Of a DNA stretch of 64,000 bases, positions 8,611 to 17,691 are shown piece after piece; position 1 is the stretch's first letter; each line of letters begins with the position of its first letter. The notes beneath the pieces are model-generated. The model was not told the DNA's origin and did no database searches. It worked only from the letters and a program-made list of their open reading frames with translations. Origin of the DNA: Sphingomonas koreensis (GTDB lineage Bacteria; Pseudomonadota; Alphaproteobacteria; Sphingomonadales; Sphingomonadaceae); NCBI GenBank assembly GCA_006438735.1, contig RCZF01000001.1:186001-250000 (forward strand), written 5' to 3'. Made by a program: the position numbers and the translations under genes.

Positions 8611-10191
8611 TTACAACGACGATCCTGGGCCTGAATACGTCTCGATTGCGTCGCCGAGCGCGGCCTTGAGCGGACCGAGCCATGGTTCGAACGGTTTCCA
8701 GCTTTCCGTTGCTTCACGAAAGATCGGACGGCGGACCTGCTCGGAGCTCGCCGTGCGCACCGCGCGCTCGGTTGCATGGAAGGCGAGGCACGCGGGTTCG
8801 AACACCAGGTCGCATGCGGCAAGCAGCGCGCGCACTTCGGATTCCGTGTTATCGACCATGCGCTCGTAGATCACTCGGTGCACACGCCGGGGCAGCACCG
8901 TATCGACGTGCGTCATCAGCCGGACGTAGTCGCGATAGTAACGCCCCATATCGTCGAGTGCATAACTGAAGCCCTGCCCGCGGGCGAAATGCTGTTTGAA
9001 ATTGGAGAAACAGCAGCCGAGCGGATGCCGCCGCGCGTCGATGATTTTCGCGTTGGGCAGGATCAGGTGAATGAACGGCACATGCGCCCAGTTGTTGGGC
9101 AACTTGTCGATGAAGAACGGCTTGTCGGTGCGGCGCTGAATGCGCGTGCGATCGAGATAGCGCTCGCCGAGCGCGCATAGTTCCTCTGCCGAAATGTCGG
9201 GAACGCTTGCCGGATACCCGTCATGGTGCCGAGCCAGCGCCGGAATATCGGGCAGTTCGGTCGTTCCTTCGACCAGCGAATGGCTCGACAGGATCTGTTC
9301 GATCAGTGTCGAGCCCGCGCGGGGCATGCCTAGGATGAATATCGGATCGGCAACTCCGCATCCTTGATCCCGTCGGGCGTCGAAGAACTCTCGCGTGTAA
9401 AGCGCAACGCTGCGATCGACGAACGCCTCGGTATCGTTGGCATCGTAAGCGATCGAGGCGCGCCTGAGCGTGTTGCCGGCGGCATAATACGCGAACGCCG
9501 TTGCCGCTTCCTTGCGATCCTCCAGCGCCTTACCGAGCGCGAAATCGAGGTGGAAGCGGTCTTCGTCGGACAGGTCTTCCTGTGCCAGAGCGGCTTCCAT
9601 CGCGGCGATATCGGCATCGTCGAAACGCACCGTCTTGAGGTTGGCGAGGCTCCACCACGCCTCGCCAAGGTCGGGCGCCAGCTCCAGCGCGCGGCGATAA
9701 GAGGCGATGCCCTCGGCTTGTCGCCCGACGGTCTTGAGCATGTGTCCGAAACTCATCCACACACGCGGCTGTTGCGGTTCTGCCGCGAGCACCTTTTCGT
9801 ACAGATCGAGCGCTGCCTCGAAATCGCCGATCCTGCCGAACGCCGCCGCTTTCAGATTGGCGTGGCCGACGTTGTCGGGCTGTTCCGCGAATAACACGTC
9901 GAGTTCGGCAATCGCCTCGACCGGGCGATTGAGCCGGTAAAGCACCAGCGCCAGATTTGCCCGCGCCGCGGTGAAACCGGGCGATAGTTCGATCGCGCGC
10001 CGCAGCAGCGTTTCGGCATCGCGGTATCGGCCGATCCGCCCCGCCAGTTCCGCAAGCATCCGGATCGCCGCAACGTCGAACGGGTCAGCCTTCAAATGCT
10101 GTCGTAACAAAGGTTCGGCCACGTCCAGCCGATTGTCGTGGAGCGCCGCCGCTGCCGCGATCAACCGGGGTGGGTAACGCCTGCCGATCAT
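8611..10191 (-). CDS. TPR-repeat sulfotransferase family protein
   Basis: A 526-residue fusion of an N-terminal TPR array (about residues 5-240; repeated AIELSPGFTAARANLALVLY and ALELAPDLGEAWWSLANL type units) with a C-terminal sulfotransferase domain. The PAPS 5'-phosphosulfate loop is ILGMPRAGSTLIEQIL near residue 290, and the later 3'-phosphate region is around DARRHPLGCCFSNF. This architecture resembles bacterial tyrosine-protein-sulfotransferase-like proteins. No signal peptide is visible. It lies 40 bp after the M20 peptidase and 107 bp before the TonB receptor start, suggesting one transcript. The acceptor is unknown; a modified peptide or surface molecule is conceivable. Confidence 0.88.
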   Translation of the reverse strand: MIGRRYPPRLIAAAAALHDNRLDVAEPLLRQHLKADPFDVAAIRMLAELAGRIGRYRDAETLLRRAIELSPGFTAARANLALVLYRLNRPVEAIAELDVLFAEQPDNVGHANLKAAAFGRIGDFEAALDLYEKVLAAEPQQPRVWMSFGHMLKTVGRQAEGIASYRRALELAPDLGEAWWSLANLKTVRFDDADIAAMEAALAQEDLSDEDRFHLDFALGKALEDRKEAATAFAYYAAGNTLRRASIAYDANDTEAFVDRSVALYTREFFDARRDQGCGVADPIFILGMPRAGSTLIEQILSSHSLVEGTTELPDIPALARHHDGYPASVPDISAEELCALGERYLDRTRIQRRTDKPFFIDKLPNNWAHVPFIHLILPNAKIIDARRHPLGCCFSNFKQHFARGQGFSYALDDMGRYYRDYVRLMTHVDTVLPRRVHRVIYERMVDNTESEVRALLAACDLVFEPACLAFHATERAVRTASSEQVRRPIFREATESWKPFEPWLGPLKAALGDAIETYSGPGSSL

Positions 10192-10231
10192 TGGGGCACG
10201 TTATCGACGGCCGGACACACGTCTGAATGAG

Positions 10232-11623
10232 CTATTTCGACAGCGCTGGAAACAGCGACAGATAATAGTCGATTGCCGGACGAATGTTCGCGACGGGCGT
10301 GCGCTCGTTTAGGCCGTGGCTGAAATCGTCCGATTCCTTGATGAACACCGGACTCGCGCCATAGCTGGGGACGTGGTGATAGCGGAACCACATGCTGTCG
10401 CTCGCGCCCGATGCCATGCTGGGAAAGACAGGGGCGCCGGGATAGACCTTGTTCATCGCGTCGTGCATCGCCGCGATGAAATCGGCGCGTCGAGGCGATG
10501 CGTCGTTGGGCACCGATCCAACCGTCACGTCCTTGATCGATACTGCCGGATCGTCGGCGGCCTTTTGCAGTTCGGCCATGATCTCGGCGGGTTTGTGGCC
10601 GGGGAAGATGCGGCAATTGACGTTGGCGGTGGCGCGTTGCGGCAAGGCATTGAGCGCATGCCCACCGCTTACCATCGTCGCGACACAGGTCGTGCCGATC
10701 TTCCCGATCATCGCGGGGTTGGCCGACAACGTCGTGATCGCCTGCTTATCCGTCGGGTCGGCCGCGAAGGCGCGCATCGCCGCGCCGGTTTGCGCGTCTT
10801 CGTATTTCGCTGCCGTCGTGAAATAAGCGGTAGTCAGGTCGCTGACTTCGGGCGTGAACTGATAAGCCCCGATCTTCACCAACGCCTGTGAGAGCTGGAC
10901 GATCGCATTGTCCTTGCGCGGCATCGACGAATGGCCGCCGGGATTGGTGACTGTCAGCTCGAAATCGGCATAGGTTTTCTCGGCGCCCTGCCAGGTGAAA
11001 TACTCGGGCTTGCCGGTCTTCTCGTCCAGCGTCCCGCCGCCGCCATCGATGTTGAGTACCAGATCGCTGTCGGCCAGCTTGTCGGCGATGATACCGCTGG
11101 TTTTCATCTCGGTCTCTTCGTCGCCCGAGAATTCGATGATGATCGTCCTGCGCGGATGATATCCTTCGCGTTTGAGTTCGATCAGCGACGCGATGGCCAG
11201 CGTCCCATCCAACTTCATGTCGGTCGATCCGCGGCCGTACAGATAGCCGTTTTCGACGACCGGCTTGAACGGATCACGTTGCCAGTCGGCGGGATTGGCC
11301 TCGACCACATCCATATGCCCGGAAATCACCAAAGGCTTCAGTGCGGGATCCGCTCCCGGCCAGCGCGCGATCAGATACGCCGTATCATCGAACGGCGTTA
11401 TGGTGATGTCGGCATCGGCAAAGCCGCCCGCAACGAGCGCAGCCTTGTACAGCGCAGCCACTTCCGGCGTCTTATTGCCCGGCCCTTGCACCGATCGAAG
11501 CGAAATCGCCTGCTCAGCCAGACTAAGCGCCTGCGCTTCGGCCACTGGATGACTTGGAAGGGAAGGGGATGAATTTGCTGCCAAGATGATTGCAGCCGCA
11601 CTGAGCACCACGCGCTTTGTCAA
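10232..11623 (-). CDS. M20-family metallopeptidase, exported
   Basis: A 463-residue di-zinc amidohydrolase/peptidase. Motifs include VISGHMDVV (first zinc His and Asp), LYGRGSTDMKLD (bridging Asp), IIIEFSGDEETEM (catalytic Glu-Glu) and a late metal site in SYGASPVFIKESDDFSHGLNE (split across two parts of the C-terminal lid). The N-terminus MTKRVVLSAAAIILAANS looks like a signal peptide, so the enzyme is probably periplasmic. The start is TTG, supported by AGGAGG nine bases upstream. Likely substrates are small peptides or N-acyl amino acids. It heads the run with the sulfotransferase and TonB receptor. Confidence 0.9.
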   Translation of the reverse strand: MTKRVVLSAAAIILAANSSPSLPSHPVAEAQALSLAEQAISLRSVQGPGNKTPEVAALYKAALVAGGFADADITITPFDDTAYLIARWPGADPALKPLVISGHMDVVEANPADWQRDPFKPVVENGYLYGRGSTDMKLDGTLAIASLIELKREGYHPRRTIIIEFSGDEETEMKTSGIIADKLADSDLVLNIDGGGGTLDEKTGKPEYFTWQGAEKTYADFELTVTNPGGHSSMPRKDNAIVQLSQALVKIGAYQFTPEVSDLTTAYFTTAAKYEDAQTGAAMRAFAADPTDKQAITTLSANPAMIGKIGTTCVATMVSGGHALNALPQRATANVNCRIFPGHKPAEIMAELQKAADDPAVSIKDVTVGSVPNDASPRRADFIAAMHDAMNKVYPGAPVFPSMASGASDSMWFRYHHVPSYGASPVFIKESDDFSHGLNERTPVANIRPAIDYYLSLFPALSK

Positions 11624-12270
11624 TCGTCCCGCCTCCTAAGCCTTAACTGGATTTCCGCAACAATCGACAGAACAGGACAAAGATGCCCGATGCGCAAGCG
11701 CAATCGGCTAGCGGGATAAACCGGGCGCGGCCACCGATGAGGTCAGGCGGAGCCCTAAGATGGGCATGAACGGGATAGTAGTTCGAACTTCGTCGCGTCG
11801 AAATGGATGGGTACTCCGGCGCATGCCTAGGAAGTGGTTTAAGATCTAGCACGCCGGCTATCATCCACCAGTGCGCGGCAGCAGCCGGAAAGTTGGTTAA
11901 GGGCCCGCACCGCGCTGTCGAACACCCGTCGGTGAATTATCCAATCACGTGTCTAAGGGGCGACGGGCACTCAGCCCGGCAAAGCCTGCTGAAAAAAATC
12001 GGTTTGTATAACGCCTGATCCGCCGCGGCGACGGGCAAGCACTTCGTTCAGAGCCAACGTATCCGCAGGAGCTGTTGCCTTGAAGCAACATACAAACCCA
12101 ATGTAAGGCCAATTCATATGAACATTCTTGATCGCCTTTAGAATTGCTCATACAAACCATCGATGGGAGCGCTATCACGGCTATGGCCGCATGGTAGCGA
12201 CATACAACAAACAGTGACGCAACGCCGTTCGGCGACTGCGATCATGAGAAAGTTGATGGGAGAGGCAGAC
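11624..12270. promoter_or_regulatory. Intergenic control region upstream of the 12271 TonB receptor
   Basis: About 650 bp between two divergent genes with no credible coding sequence. It holds one near-match to the locus operator at 12164-12177 and several copies of ATACAAAC: inverted at 12002-12009 (GTTTGTAT) and direct at 12090-12097 and 12150-12157. A related CATACAAC follows at 12201. The repeats may be regulator sites. No clear -35/-10 pair could be assigned with confidence. Confidence 0.45.
12164..12177. promoter_or_regulatory. Putative LacI-type operator (TGGGAGCGCTATCA)
   Basis: Matches 12 of 14 positions of the consensus TGGTAGCGCTACCA derived from six sites in this window. It lies 94 bp upstream of the preferred TonB receptor start at 12271. 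It overlaps the furthest upstream in-frame ATG of that frame (12163), which argues that translation starts downstream. Confidence 0.5.
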
Positions 12271-15200
12271 ATGATCCGGAATCCGGTACGTTGCACGCAG
12301 CACCTGCGATTGGCGCTCCTCGGCGCGAGCATTTTGGCAGGCGGTTTTAGCGCCGCTGCCAACGCCCAAGACGCCACCGTCGTTGTGCCCTCCGATGGGG
12401 TTCAAGCTCCCCCGGCCGAGTCGCAGGCGACGCCGCCGGCGCCTCCGGTAGCGCTATCGGATACGCAGACGCCGACCGATAATTCGACCGCCGATATCGT
12501 CGTTACCGGCTATCGCCATAGCCTAGCGCAGTCGATTGAGGCGAAGCGCAACGCCACGGGGTTCAGCGATTCGATTTTCGCCGAAGACATCGGCAAGTTT
12601 CCAGACACCAACATCGCCGAATCGTTCAACCGCATTCCCGGCGTGACGATCAGCCGGGATATCACCGGCAACGGCGTCAACGTGGCGATCCGCGGATTGG
12701 GCAGCAACTTCACAGAGGTGACGCTGAACGCAGCGCCGATCGCAATCGCCTCGAGCGGGGGGACCGATGCGCAGGGCACTGATCGCTCGGTCGATCTGTC
12801 GTTTTTTCCCACCGATCTGTTCACCAAGCTGACGGTCAACAAGAGCTATACCGCCGACTTGCTCGAGGGTGGCGCGGCCGGCAATGTCGATCTCCGCAGC
12901 GCGCGACCGTTCGATCATCCCGGTACGCACTTCAACTATAATCTCCAGGGCGTGAAAGACGCGCCCGCCTCCGGCTGGGGCGAGCGCGGATCGTTCATCG
13001 CCAGCTCGACGCATGGCAATTTCGGTATTCTCGCCGGCGTTTCCGGTCAGCACCTGAAATCGCGCGTCACCGGGTATGAGACGATTGGTTATACCAATCC
13101 CGCGCTCTCCGCGGCGCAGTGCGGCGACAACACCGCTTGCAACAATACCGGGGGCGGAAACTTCACCATCCCATCGACGGTGCCGTCCAATGCCGGCAAC
13201 GGACTGACGCCGGGCGACACGATCGACGAGGCATGGCTGCTCGCGCACAATCCCGGATTGAGCATTCAGCAGATCGACAACGGGCTCCTGCCGCGGCTTG
13301 GCCGCCCGTCCGACGAATCCGGCTCGCGCGATCAGATCAGCGCGGTCGTCAGCGCCGAATGGCGGCCGAGCGACGGGCTGCATTTCTACATCGACGGCAT
13401 GTGGGGCAAGAAGAAGAACGACCTGACCCGCGTCGACATGAACTGGGTGGGCCGAAACGGCGCGATTATCCCGATCAACGAGACGGTAGATCAGGACGAT
13501 TGTTCGGACGGGTGCACCGTTACCGGGGGCACGTTCGCCAACGCCCAATTCTTCCTCGAATACCGGCCCTATATCGAGACGACCGACCTCTACACAGTCA
13601 ATCCCGGTGCCACCTGGCAAGTCGCCGACAATCTGAAGGTGGAGCTCAGCGGCAATTACTCCCGGAGCACCTTCCACCGCGAATCGCCGACCTTCGGTCC
13701 GGTGACGCCGGCCAATTCGGGCGACACCGTCACCTACACCAACAATGGCGGCGTTCCGACGATTGAAAGCAGCCTCGATCTCAACGATCCCACCAACTTT
13801 ACCTGGACGGGCGGCCGTCTGAACATTCAGGACGAATATCGCGTCAATATAACCAAGGGTATCCGCGGCAGCGTGACCTGGGGCGACGATCGGCTCAACC
13901 TCAAGGTGGGCGCCAATTACGACGACATTTCGCGCAAGATCAGCGGCTATGACAATAGCCAAGCCTGGCAGAACGCCGTGTGTGGCGACAATCCCAGCGT
14001 AACGCTGCCGGCACCCAACGCCCAGCCGCCGTGCCAAGGGCTCAATCAGACGGGCGGGACGCCGGCGGGCTATCCGACCTATCCGGGCTACGGCACCGGC
14101 TATACCGCCGGCGCGACGCCGCCGATCACCTATGGCGGCTCGCTGATTCCGCAGTCGTCACTGGCGAACTATTTGATCCCTGGCCGCGACGGTTACGTCA
14201 CCGTCGATTGGGCCAAGGTCGTCGCCGATGGAAACTACAATTACTATCATGACAACGAGCCAGCGGCAGGCGGCACCAACACCGGCGCCTCGGGCGGGGC
14301 AATCCGCGAGAAAACGCCGGCCGCCTATGCCGAGATCAACGGTATCACAACTATCGGCGACAACGATCTGCGCTTCAATGTCGGCTTGCGCTACGTGCAT
14401 ACCGACCAGACCATCGCCGGTCAGGTGTCACTGCCCGATCCGCGCAACCCGACCGCGACCGCGGATATCGCCGCCGCACAAGGAGGGCTCTACCCCAATG
14501 TGACGACGATAGTCACGACGCACAACAGCTATGACAATTGGCTGCCGGCGGCCAACCTTGCCTACAATATCGGCAGCAATGCGGTGGCGCGCTTCGCGGT
14601 ATCACGGACGATGACCCGTCCGGACCCCAGCGCGCAGTTGCCGGGCGTCAGCTTCAGTTCGCCATCGGCGGATGTGGCGACGGTCGGCAACCCGGCGCTG
14701 TCACCGTATCTTTCGACCAATATCGATTTCGGCTTTGAATATTACACCGGTAATGCGGGCCTGATCAGCATCGCCGCGTTCCGCAAGGAACTGACCGGGT
14801 TCACGACTATCCAGACGACCACCGAGCCGTTTTCGTTTCTGTCGCAATACGGCATCACTTATGGAGCGCTGACGCCAACGCAGCAGGCGGCGATCACTTC
14901 GCGCGGCGGTCCCGATACTGCGACCGTCCAGACCCAACAGCAAGTCAACGCCAGCGGCAAGCTGACGGTGAACGGCATGGAATTCCAGTGGGTGCAGCCG
15001 GTCGATTTCCTGACAGAGCGGATCGGCGTGCGCGGTTTCGGCTTCAACGCCAACGCCACTATCGTCGATCAAAAGGGTTCGGGTGCGGCGCCCGCGGTGG
15101 CGCTGGGCGTGGCCAAATACACCTACAACATCACCGGCTATTACGAGCATGGCGGCATCAGTCTGCGTTTGTCGGAGACGTTCAACAAGGGCTCGCAGCA

Positions 15201-15447
15201 ATCGACCGCGAACCAGAACGGCATTACCGATGCCGCGCTGTTCTCCGACGACTATCAGCAGCTGGATTTCTCCTCGAGCCTCGATCTCGGCAAGGTGTTC
15301 GGGATGGCGCGTGCTCTAGAAATTACGTTCGATGTTGTTAACGTGACCAAGTCAAAGCTCAGGACTTATTTCCAGTATCCGAACGCAACCTTCACGCAAT
15401 ACGATCCGGGCCGCCAATACATGATCGGCGTGCGCGGCAGCTTTTGA
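12271..15447 (+). CDS. TonB-dependent receptor, large sphingomonad type
   Basis: A 1058-residue receptor. ATG at 12271 is chosen because GGGAGAGG precedes it by about seven bases and the product opens with a signal peptide (MIRNPVRCTQHLRLALLG... ANAQ). In-frame ATGs at 12163, 12244 and 12256 lack this. After a Pro/Thr-rich linker comes the TonB-box region ADIVVTGYRHSLAQSIEAK, then the plug with DIGKFPDTNIAESFNRIPGV and AIRGLGSNF, typical of Caulobacter/Sphingomonas carbohydrate receptors. The barrel ends MIGVRGSF. Neighbouring glucuronate genes and an upstream operator suggest uptake of xylan-derived or uronic-acid-containing oligosaccharides; that is inferred from context. Confidence 0.93.
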   Translation: MIRNPVRCTQHLRLALLGASILAGGFSAAANAQDATVVVPSDGVQAPPAESQATPPAPPVALSDTQTPTDNSTADIVVTGYRHSLAQSIEAKRNATGFSDSIFAEDIGKFPDTNIAESFNRIPGVTISRDITGNGVNVAIRGLGSNFTEVTLNAAPIAIASSGGTDAQGTDRSVDLSFFPTDLFTKLTVNKSYTADLLEGGAAGNVDLRSARPFDHPGTHFNYNLQGVKDAPASGWGERGSFIASSTHGNFGILAGVSGQHLKSRVTGYETIGYTNPALSAAQCGDNTACNNTGGGNFTIPSTVPSNAGNGLTPGDTIDEAWLLAHNPGLSIQQIDNGLLPRLGRPSDESGSRDQISAVVSAEWRPSDGLHFYIDGMWGKKKNDLTRVDMNWVGRNGAIIPINETVDQDDCSDGCTVTGGTFANAQFFLEYRPYIETTDLYTVNPGATWQVADNLKVELSGNYSRSTFHRESPTFGPVTPANSGDTVTYTNNGGVPTIESSLDLNDPTNFTWTGGRLNIQDEYRVNITKGIRGSVTWGDDRLNLKVGANYDDISRKISGYDNSQAWQNAVCGDNPSVTLPAPNAQPPCQGLNQTGGTPAGYPTYPGYGTGYTAGATPPITYGGSLIPQSSLANYLIPGRDGYVTVDWAKVVADGNYNYYHDNEPAAGGTNTGASGGAIREKTPAAYAEINGITTIGDNDLRFNVGLRYVHTDQTIAGQVSLPDPRNPTATADIAAAQGGLYPNVTTIVTTHNSYDNWLPAANLAYNIGSNAVARFAVSRTMTRPDPSAQLPGVSFSSPSADVATVGNPALSPYLSTNIDFGFEYYTGNAGLISIAAFRKELTGFTTIQTTTEPFSFLSQYGITYGALTPTQQAAITSRGGPDTATVQTQQQVNASGKLTVNGMEFQWVQPVDFLTERIGVRGFGFNANATIVDQKGSGAAPAVALGVAKYTYNITGYYEHGGISLRLSETFNKGSQQSTANQNGITDAALFSDDYQQLDFSSSLDLGKVFGMARALEITFDVVNVTKSKLRTYFQYPNATFTQYDPGRQYMIGVRGSF

Positions 15448-15455
15448 CTCCCCTG

Positions 15456-15493
15456 GGGCAGCCGGACGCCACGCGCCGGCTGCCCATTTTTTT
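15456..15493 (+). terminator. Rho-independent terminator after the TonB receptor
   Basis: A perfect 10-bp stem, GGGCAGCCGG (15456-15465) with CCGGCTGCCC (15476-15485), a 10-base loop and then ATTTTTTT. It sits nine bases after the receptor stop and reads only in the plus direction. Confidence 0.92.
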
Positions 15494-15557
15494 CGTCCAG
15501 CGGGCGGTGAAGCGGTTATTCGTCCAGCCACCGGGCACGGCGCGGCCAGCGGCGAAT

Positions 15558-16316
15558 CTATTCAGCGACCGATGAGAAGCGGCGGGCGATATCGGACCGC
15601 CTCCTCTCCGATTCCTGCTTCACACGCCTGAACGCTTCCTGTTCGGTTGCCGTCAGCAGGTCATCGATCACTCGCTGCAGGTGTGCGTGCATCGCCTTGC
15701 GCGCGGTAACCCCGTCACGGTTGCGCAGCGCCGTCAAAATCTCCTCGTGCTCCTCGACGCGTGAGAGAACGCCGACGGCCCGCGCCTGGGAGAACATGTG
15801 GATGCACAGCGGCGAGCGATAGCGCGTGTCCCACAGCATCTCGACCACCGCTCGGATCGCGTCGTTGCCGGTGGCGTTGGCGATCTCGATATGGAATTGC
15901 CGGTCCGCGCGTTCGGCTTCCCCGCTTTTCTCATCATCATCGTTCATGTCTATCAACAGCGCCTCAAGCACCGCGAGCTTGGCGTCGGAAATGGTCGTGG
16001 CGGCGAGCGCAACCGCCTCGCCTTCGCACAGAATGCGTGCCTCGGTCAGTTCGAACGGGCCGATATCGAGTTCCAGGCTGTCATCGCCCGCCGCGCGTGC
16101 CGCGGTTACATAAAGCCCCGAACCCTGACGCCCCTCGACCAGGCCGCGGATTTCCATCGCGATCATCGCCTCGCGGATGACCGGACGGCTGACTTTGAAT
16201 TCATCGGCAAGTTCACGCTCGCCTGGCAGGCGACTGCCGACCGGATAGCGACCTGCACCGATCGCTTCGGTGATCGCCAATGCGACCTGTTGATAAAGGC
16301 GTCCGCGTCCGGCCAC
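15558..16316 (-). CDS. GntR-family (FadR/FCD subgroup) transcriptional regulator
   Basis: A 252-residue regulator starting at GTG 16316, with GGGGA about nine bases upstream. The frame is open further but lacks a plausible start. The N-terminal winged helix-turn-helix is GSRLPGERELADEF plus KVSRPVIREAMIAMEIRGL and the wing GSGLYV. The C-terminal all-helical FCD ligand domain (about residues 85-230) contains ADRQFHIEIANATGN and the metal-ligand-type histidines in HEEI and AHLQRV. Regulators of this subgroup (UxuR, ExuR, KdgR-like) sense hexuronates or 2-keto-3-deoxygluconate. It is divergent from kdgK, so control of glucuronate genes is likely but unproven. Confidence 0.88.
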   Translation of the reverse strand: MAGRGRLYQQVALAITEAIGAGRYPVGSRLPGERELADEFKVSRPVIREAMIAMEIRGLVEGRQGSGLYVTAARAAGDDSLELDIGPFELTEARILCEGEAVALAATTISDAKLAVLEALLIDMNDDDEKSGEAERADRQFHIEIANATGNDAIRAVVEMLWDTRYRSPLCIHMFSQARAVGVLSRVEEHEEILTALRNRDGVTARKAMHAHLQRVIDDLLTATEQEAFRRVKQESERRRSDIARRFSSVAE

Positions 16317-16465
16317 TTTTTCCGTTCCCCGACAATTGATCCGACCGGTTGGCCCGACTATTATTGGCCTTTGATTCACCGCCTCGCAAGCGATTTGACG
16401 AGGTTGAAAAGGGCCGGCAGCAAATTGGTCGGTGGCCATAGTCCTTGCCAAAAAGGGAATAGAAA

Positions 16466-16510
16466 ATGAGCGATGGTATGCGCCCCGACGTATCCTGTTG
16501 GCGCCGCTGA
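16466..16510 (+). other. Short possible leader ORF before kdgK (14 codons)
   Basis: ATG at 16466, preceded by AAGGGA, encodes MSDGMRPDVSCWRR and ends with TGA at 16508-16510. That stop overlaps the first kdgK ATG (TGATGATG). kdgK itself has no good ribosome-binding site, so this small ORF could drive it by translational coupling. It could also be chance. Confidence 0.3.
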
Positions 16511-17535
16511 TGATGGCGGACGGGCGCTCTCGCACCGGTACGATCCTGAGTATCGGCGAAGTCTTGCTGCGATTGTCGCCGCCGGGCCCGACCTGGCTGT
16601 TTCAGGAACCGCGACTGGACGCGCATTTCGGTGGTGCGGAAACCAATGTTGCGGTCGCGCTGGCGCGGCTCGGCAGCCCCAGCGCGCTGTTCTCCTGCGT
16701 GCCTGACGATATGATCGGCGGCGCCGCGATCGAGGCGGTGCGGCGGCACGGTGTTGATACCAGTCGCGTTTTGCGGGCGCCGGGCCGGCTCGGTCTATAT
16801 TATCTTGCCGCGGGCGCCGGGCCGCGTGCTGCTTCTGTGACCTATGACCGCGCCGCCAGTGCCTTTGCCAAACTGTCGCCTTCGACGCCCGATTGGCCGG
16901 CGTTGTTCGACGGAATCGGCTGGCTGCACCTTTCGGGGATCACGCCCGCGCTTGGCCCGGATAGCGCCGCGCTCGCGCTCGACGCCGCACGCGCCGCGCG
17001 GGCCGCCGGTATTACGGTGTCATTCGATGGCAATTATCGCGAGCGGCTGTGGGGATCCTGGCCGGCCGACCCTCGGGCGATCCTGTGCGAGATCATCGGC
17101 GAGGTCGATTTCCTGTTCGGCAATCACCGCGATATCGGCCTGTTGCTCGGCGAGCCCTTTTCGGACGACGGCGACGAACGCCGACGGCATGCTGCGCTCG
17201 TTGCGTTCGAGGCGTTCGGCAATCTGCGGTGGATCGCATCTACTGCCCGCCATATCGATGCGAACGGCGGCCACGAGCTCTCGGCGCGGATCGATACGCG
17301 CGAGCGCGCCTGGCAGACGCCCGAGATCGCCATCACCGGCATCGTGGACCGGATCGGCACCGGTGATGCCTTCGCCGCCGGCGTGTTGCACGGCCTTGCC
17401 CAAGGCGAAGACGTGGCGGTCGAATACGGGCTGGCGCTGTCGGTGCTCAAGCACTTCATCCCCGGCGATTTCAGCCTGACAGGCCCTGACGAACTGGCGG
17501 TGTTCCTGGCCGGCAGCCGGGATGTCCGTCGCTAA
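16510..17535 (+). CDS. kdgK: 2-keto-3-deoxygluconate kinase (PfkB family)
   Basis: A 341-residue ribokinase-fold sugar kinase that phosphorylates 2-keto-3-deoxygluconate, the product of mannonate dehydratase, to KDPG. The N-terminus ILSIGEVLLRLSPPG and the substrate-binding segment FGGAETNVAVALARLG match KDG kinases. The ATP/catalytic signature is IVDRIGTGDAFAAGVLHG, with the base Asp in GTGD. Start is ATG 16510 or 16513; the frame stays open upstream to 16432 but without conserved sequence. It converges with aguA and is divergent from the GntR gene. A KDPG aldolase gene is not in this window. Confidence 0.92.
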   Translation: MMADGRSRTGTILSIGEVLLRLSPPGPTWLFQEPRLDAHFGGAETNVAVALARLGSPSALFSCVPDDMIGGAAIEAVRRHGVDTSRVLRAPGRLGLYYLAAGAGPRAASVTYDRAASAFAKLSPSTPDWPALFDGIGWLHLSGITPALGPDSAALALDAARAARAAGITVSFDGNYRERLWGSWPADPRAILCEIIGEVDFLFGNHRDIGLLLGEPFSDDGDERRRHAALVAFEAFGNLRWIASTARHIDANGGHELSARIDTRERAWQTPEIAITGIVDRIGTGDAFAAGVLHGLAQGEDVAVEYGLALSVLKHFIPGDFSLTGPDELAVFLAGSRDVRR

Positions 17536-17569
17536 GCGGGGGGAGTGCGGGCGGCTTGGCAGAGCTCGC

Positions 17570-17594
17570 GGGGGGGGGGGGGGGGGGGGGGGGG
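17570..17594. repeat. Uninterrupted 25-base G tract
   Basis: The plus strand carries 25 consecutive G residues in the 156-bp gap between the convergent kdgK and aguA genes. No coding frame uses it. It could be a slippage hotspot, a quadruplex-forming block to transcription or replication, or an assembly artefact. Confidence 0.9.
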
Positions 17595-17691
17595 CGCAAA
17601 CATCTTGTTACCCGAAAGCCTGACGCCGGATCGCCTTGGCGGTGATCTGCTGAGTCGGCGCCGCTACGCGTATCGGGCATCGGCCAGGGAG

